NCBI GenBank assembly: GCA_000827325.1 | Contig: KN832871.1 | Coordinates: 682,001-746,000, forward strand | Direction: 5' to 3' | Source: Oidiodendron maius Zn | Taxonomy: Eukaryota > Ascomycota > Leotiomycetes > Myxotrichaceae | DNA: 64,000 bases | In this document: in pieces, positions 58,752 through 64,000 of the stretch | Numbering within the stretch: position 1 is the stretch's first letter | How the letters are laid out: each line of letters begins with the position of its first letter | Made by a program: the position numbers and the translations under genes | The notes under the pieces: model-generated | What the model was told of the DNA's origin: nothing | The model's database searches: none | What the model saw: the letters and a program-made list of their open reading frames with translations, nothing else

Positions 58752-59730
58752 GACCAGATCTAAACCAATCTCCCTTCAGATGAGAGGTTCGGGAAGCATG
58801 CGTGGGCGGCAGACAATATCGTGCACCTCCCGTCCCGACCGCTGTGTGTACCCGTTACACCTGTTCACCCAAGCATCTGCGGCTTCCCCTCAGCTCGAGA
58901 ATAGAGTTGTTTCCTTGTGCGAGGGGAAGAGGGGGAGCACGGCGACGAAGGGGCGCTGGCGATGGGTGCGAGATCGAGGCGGAAGGCCTCGAAATGCGCT
59001 GCTCGTCGAAGGTCTCGAGGGTCGCGATTTTGTGGTTCTTGTTCTCTTCTGTTGGATAATGGACAACGCAGGCGGGAGATGTGGGGACCGCCCACGGTAA
59101 GAGGGGTCCTTTATTTCTGCTGTGCCTAAAACACCCCAACAGTTGGATGCTCTTATTATGAAGCCCGGGAGTAGAATCGGAAGTAGTCGTCCGCGACCGT
59201 GCTGCGAAGTCGCTGTCTCCCCACGTCCCCGAGTCCCAAGGCAGCGGCGAGGGCCAAGTGTGAGTCGGTGTATATAGGCTGCGATATGTCTTCCACGGCG
59301 CACCAGCAGGACGGCACCTCTTTGTACGCCACCGGGAGATTGGAGAGGGGCAGTGTGCCAGGGCACGAGAGGGAAAAGAGGAGGGAAGACAGATGATCGC
59401 AGGTTCGAGAGTGGAACCCGGCGACGGGAACAGGATGAGGCCGTGAGGGAAGAGAAAGAGGCAAGAATAGAAGGGACGGCGTCGAAGTCGTCGATACGCG
59501 AGCACGATTTGGGCGCAGTTCCTCGGCCTGGCCAGCGCGCATGGGAGCCAGGAGGGTAGGAATCAATGAAATCTGATGCTCTGTCAGGTCAGCCGCAGTC
59601 GCCGGGGCGGTTGGCAGATTGAGGCACGGTCTGCCAATTTGCCAATGGCATGGTCGCAGGCGCAGAAGTTGTCTCTCTTTCTGGCGTCCTGGCTGCTCCC
59701 CACGTCCGGCCCCAGCAGCCGCCATCACGC

Positions 59731-59760
59731 TACAGGACTGTACAGGACTGTACAGGACTG
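59731..59760. repeat. Three perfect copies of tacaggactg
   Basis: Three head-to-tail 10-bp units, directly followed by a diverged remnant (cactgg). It lies about 1 kb upstream of the NsdD-like start. Confidence 0.85.
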
Positions 59761-60219
59761 CACTGGATGTTCGATCCTGGCTCTCAGCGTACCCGCCAGC
59801 CAGCCTGCTAAGACCTCCCAGGATCAGATCACTCCCACGGGCGGCGAGACATGACCGACGGGGGACCCCAGGCCCCTTCCTGCTCGACAGCTGGGACCCG
59901 CGGCGGAACCACAACGGGGACCGGCTGGAGCAGCAGATGAGTGTCTGGGCGGGCCTGGTACTGCTGCAACTGACGACGGGGCGCGCAGCTAGTAGGGGAC
60001 GGGGCGGCCACGCTTTCGACGGGTGTCTGGGAGCTGGCCAGGACGTGGATGCGGACCGGGAAGACCATGGTTGCGAACTCAAGATCCGATCTGCTGCCAT
60101 CATCTTACGCTACAGTACGCTACGCCGTGCGAAGCTTCCCTGGGTCGGGCAGCGCAGGGCCATATCGTCCGGCGCGTCTCCACCATCTTCTTCTTCCGCG
60201 TGGTGGGGGGTGCGGGCGG

Positions 60220-60235
60220 GCGAGCGAGCGAGCGA
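60220..60235. repeat. (gcga)4 microsatellite
   Basis: Four copies of gcga, preceded by a related gcgggcgg stretch, in the region upstream of the NsdD-like gene. Confidence 0.8.
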
Positions 60236-63200
60236 GTATTGACGGTCTGGTCCCGTACCCAGGGAGCCGTCTAGAGGGAAGGGGCGGTATGGTACAGTGC
60301 TGCACACAGAGGGACGCTCTCACATGGACAGACAGCTACTGTACATTCGCTCCCCCGCCAACGGCGAGAGGAAGGCCGGGGCGTGTTCTGTGAGAGCTCC
60401 TGCACAGCACGGTACTTCCGTGCTGGGGAATGAGCACGAGCGCCGGGACCCAGCAGTGATGTGATGACATCTAGGACACCTTGCAAGTGCTGCCCGCGGC
60501 CACCTGAGTTTGGCTCGGCTGTGCTCAGGGTTGCCCAGAGAGGTTGGACCTCCGCACACGCATGGCCCAACAGCGTTGCATCCAGAGATCCTCGGGCGAC
60601 ATATCCTTTCCTCTTCGATGGGGCTTCCCGCCTGGATCATACATCCGCCTGGCTGCCGCAGCTGTCAGATCCACGGACGGCGCGTTCAGCCGACTCAGTT
60701 GATGCTGGCAGACACTCGAAACATGACAAGCAAAACCCGCCTTGCACAGTGCAAAGGACTGTACGTCCCCAGTGCGCCTGGTCGCACTGATCGAGCCCGC
60801 GCGCCGTGTGCGAGAGGACGAAAGAGGCAGCTGGTCCGGTGTGGGAGCAAACCGATCTCCCAACCTGTTGACGCCGTGCGTGGTACAGGTGGGCATCCTG
60901 CTTCCAGTCCAGAGCACAGGTTTTACCTGATACAGGGCTCGACACAGGGGCTGGCCTTCTCGCCTTGCCATGACTGGCGGAGGAGAAACAATGTAAGCGA
61001 GCACAGGAGAGAGAGGAGAGGAGAGCGCCCGTCACACGGACGAGAAAGACACGGAGAATCTCTCGAAGGGGAACACGACGCAGGTGTTGGATCGTAAATG
61101 CACCTAAGGGAGAGATCTCCGGCCACAGCCCCCCCCCAGGAAGGATAAGCTGCTCCAAGTGGTCAGCAACATATCGACGCTGATGCAGCTCCAGATCTGC
61201 TCTCTGCCCGCCAACCCTCCTAACTCAATTGTGTGATTCCCAGGGCAATGTCCCCGTGTCAACCCTGCCCCGTGTGGCTGGCAGAGCAGATCTAATCAGC
61301 GACATCCTCACACCGGTAGAGAACCCACGGGTTGGCGAATGGTTTCAGCGTGCATCATGTGCAGAAGACGAGTACAGAAGATTTCCATATTCCCCTCATG
61401 ACGCCTCGTCGCATAGCAACCAATTGGCCCTTCGGGTATGCCCAGATGCTCCCAGCGCGACGGAGGAAAACTGTGCAACCCTCTCACAACATCTTTGTAC
61501 CACCATCTAGATCTTCCTTGCCTTCGCCCACGTCAGATGGACGCACGAGAGGCGCTGAGCCTGTGATGGCCAAGAACATCCAGCACCTGGTCCATACGCC
61601 ACCGGTGGCCTCGCCTTCTCTCTGGTCTGATCGATGCAGCAACGCTCGAACTGACAGCTGCATGTCTCGGGGTCACACACGGCGGTGGGTAATGTACTTT
61701 CCATCCTCGGGTCCGAGCCAGAAGCCAAATCCGCAAACAGCACTTGCTGAGCCCGAGCTGGCTCCGCACGCGCCGATCCGAATTCGTGTTGAGAAGGCTG
61801 TTCTTGCGCGAAGTAGTTCGGCTGCCAATATTGGAAAGAAGGTGTGCCATGTTCTCATTGTCCAATTCGGCATACGGACAAGATCACCAGGCACAGGGAT
61901 CATTGCTAACTCCCCGTATAAGGATTCAATTTCCAACCCTTCCAAGTGCCATGCAGTGTGCCTGTAGAATCTGGCCTACAAGAACCTACACTGGACTGAC
62001 CATGGCTGGTCTTAGCTAAGCAGCCGTCCCCAGCGCAAGCGATGCAACAGTGCAATACGAGGGGTTCCAGGGGTTTACAGTTATTATGGAGCAGGTGGTT
62101 TGGCAACGATCCCCCCCATTGCTGCCACGCGACCTTCATGGATAGGCCTTGCACGAAAAACCAAACGGCTTGACGTCGTATCACTTCATCTCGCATTCTC
62201 CGCAGGCATACTCAACTCAGATCTTCTGGAGGCGTGGCAGCGAGCAGCATATCAGAGCGGAAGCCACGTACGTCCGCGGTCATCGGAGGGCACTGCACTG
62301 CCTCCATCCCAGTATGGTAGCCTTGTAAGGACGCCGGGGAGATCGCCGATCCATTGCGCAGAGGACTGTCCATGTGGGCGGGCAAATCTCCCTCGTGCGG
62401 AATCCGTCCCTCGATGGCCCCCAGGGTCGGGCGGAACACTTCGCGATCACTTTACGCGATCAGATAGGCGATCGGATAGGTCGAGTCCACGTTGGTAACG
62501 GTGCGCCGTAAACTTGCCAATGCCCATGGCTGTTTCCGCAAAAAGCATGCATGTGAGACCCACGCTCAATGGCCGCGTTTCAAGATGTTTCCGTAGGCCG
62601 GGAATCGGGATAAGGGAAAATTGGTTCTCCATGGGTTCACACGATGGGGATCAGCACGCTCCCCTTTCTTCTTCGACATCCGAAATGACTAGGCCGCGCA
62701 AAAGAAAAAGGACACCTAGGAGCCATGGGGAGGTTTACCGGCCCCATTGACCACGCGGCATCTGCGGAGAAACGACCCCCCTTGGGAATCGCATGAACTG
62801 CCGATGGACGATCTTCTGATCAGCATTCACCACTCTTGGGCGAGTGAAACCTGAAGACGGGACGGTTATTGAAACCGCGGTATGCCTCCTCCCGGGGATC
62901 TACCACGTTGATGCCGCGATCGCTACCATCGTGTACAGGTAGAGAGGGGAGAAATGACAACTAATCTTCTCGCGTCTTCCTTCCCTACCCCCATTTTCCC
63001 GGCCCTTCCCGCTACTGCTTGCGGGTAGCGAGCGGTACGGAAGAGCGACCACAGATCAAGATCTTGCCCAGAGATTCTTTTGCACGAAACCCGCCTGCGA
63101 GGAACATGCAAAACCACCGGTACTCTATTACAGTACCAGCCCAGCCGAGCCCATCCCTGCTGCGCTCATTCTCGTATCTTGCACATCGACCGATCTCACG

Positions 63201-64000
63201 CATCGCCGTCCCCTGAACCCTGACTGCCGTATACAGGACACCGTATCCCACTGGTCTGGTCCGCGAACTACTACATGCCTCCTTCACGGTCTTTACCAAG
63301 TTGAGACCGAAAGACTGCGCAAGGGTGCAGGGCCAGCTCAGGAGAGCCCAATGCGATTTCAGCCTCCGGATCGCCCATCACCTCGGCCCCTCGGTACAGC
63401 AAGGCTTACCGAAGAGGCGTTTTGAGAAAGAAAAAGGACCAGCGAGGAAATTGAAGTTACAGTACATCAGCTGCAGACCCAGCGCCTTGGGGCGGAAAAG
63501 GCAACAGTTAGCCCAAAGCCCGAAGGAGGCGAAGCACTCCAGTCACTCTACTGAGATATGACTGCGACTCGGCTGAGTCCCGACGGCCCTACACCACACA
63601 GCACAATAGGGTGCGGAGTACATAATTTTTCAGGTAGGCTTGATCCTTTCAATTTCTGAAATGTGAGATGTGACCTCAAAAAGTGACTGTGATGGCTGTA
63701 GAATGGTCATATGCATGAGCGTTATCCGTCAGCCGAGGGGATGTCCGGGGAGGTTTCCGTGGCAGTTCTCCTAGAGCTTTAACTTACGAGATTATCCAAC
63801 TGTTGATTTTCTTGTATCGGTCCAGTTCTGAAGTTCCTGGGGTTTTTTTTTGGGCATGTCGTGGTTTCATTGAGCTTTTGCGTTCTCATGCACGGTCTGG
63901 CATTCTCCTTGCCTGGAGCGAAATTCCTCATATCTCATATTTACGGCAATTACAATTATGCGTTGGTCACAGATATGGCTTGCCGGGGTAGAGCCAACAC

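Larger units (their letters stand above)
58752..64000. other. More than 5 kb upstream of the NsdD-like gene without a convincing gene
   Basis: This GC-richer stretch contains many overlapping long open frames on both strands (for example 58855-59505 minus, 59156-60103 minus, 59619-60242 plus, 60510-61097 plus, 61332-61967 plus). Their predicted products are Arg/Ser/Pro-rich, overlap one another antisense and lack domains, as expected of chance frames. Low-complexity signals include tacaggactg repeats (59731-59760), a gcga run (60220-60235), a purine tract (about 61000-61023) and a C run (61129-61137). Part of it is probably a long promoter or 5' leader of the NsdD-like gene. The right end is open, so a gene may begin beyond it. 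Confidence 0.6.

Noticed and set aside
59156-60103. 315-aa minus-strand open frame, and other long frames between 58.8 and 62 kb
   Set aside because: They overlap antisense frames of similar length, are Arg/Ser/Pro-rich and carry no domain, as expected for chance frames in GC-rich DNA.

Overview
The window is nuclear DNA of a filamentous ascomycete fungus. The genes carry short (about 45-170 bp) GT-AG spliceosomal introns, mostly near 50 bp, and belong to fungal families: Zn2Cys6 regulators, an NsdD-type GATA factor, a SUR7/PalI membrane protein, an ENA-type sodium ATPase and a C2-domain phosphatidylserine decarboxylase. The mix fits a Pezizomycotina genome, perhaps a leotiomycete. The class is inference; no rDNA or other marker is present. 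I found no rRNA, tRNA, CRISPR array or intact mobile element.

Layout, left to right. 1-3.3 kb is AT-rich and mostly without genes, with a short 34-bp tandem repeat. 3.3-8.1 kb holds a calpain-type cysteine protease and a four-helix MARVEL-like membrane protein. 11.1-12.8 kb holds a Zn2Cys6 regulator. 14.5-17.8 kb holds a protein kinase with two WW-like segments, a possible small gene, and epsilon-COP of the COPI coat. 19.0-24.6 kb holds a HAD-family phosphatase and the large C2/EF-hand phosphatidylserine decarboxylase. 25.0-31.0 kb holds a divergent pair: an ENA-type P-type ATPase (-) and a secreted GDSL esterase (+). The 1-kb promoter between them carries seven PacC-type GCCAAG cores. 31.2-37.4 kb holds a coiled-coil ORF, a DHA1-type MFS transporter and a Zn2Cys6 regulator. 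39.1-39.9 kb holds a PalI-like membrane protein. 41.7-45.9 kb holds a 76-residue Zn2Cys6-only protein and a related full-length regulator. 47.6-53.9 kb holds a caspase-like/C2H2 zinc-finger fusion, tail to tail with glutamate-cysteine ligase. 57.1-58.8 kb holds the NsdD-like GATA factor, followed by more than 5 kb with no convincing gene up to the right edge.

The set is mainly housekeeping (COPI coat, phosphatidylethanolamine and glutathione synthesis, sodium efflux) mixed with regulators. It is not a biosynthetic cluster. The most cohesive functional theme is ambient pH and salt: a PacC-site cluster sits between the sodium pump and the secreted esterase, and a PalI-family protein lies 10 kb away. 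The least familiar protein is the caspase-like domain joined to zinc fingers, in which the expected catalytic histidine is a tyrosine. Exon boundaries were worked out by hand from splice signals, reading-frame continuity and family resemblance. All of them keep frame, but no transcript data were available.
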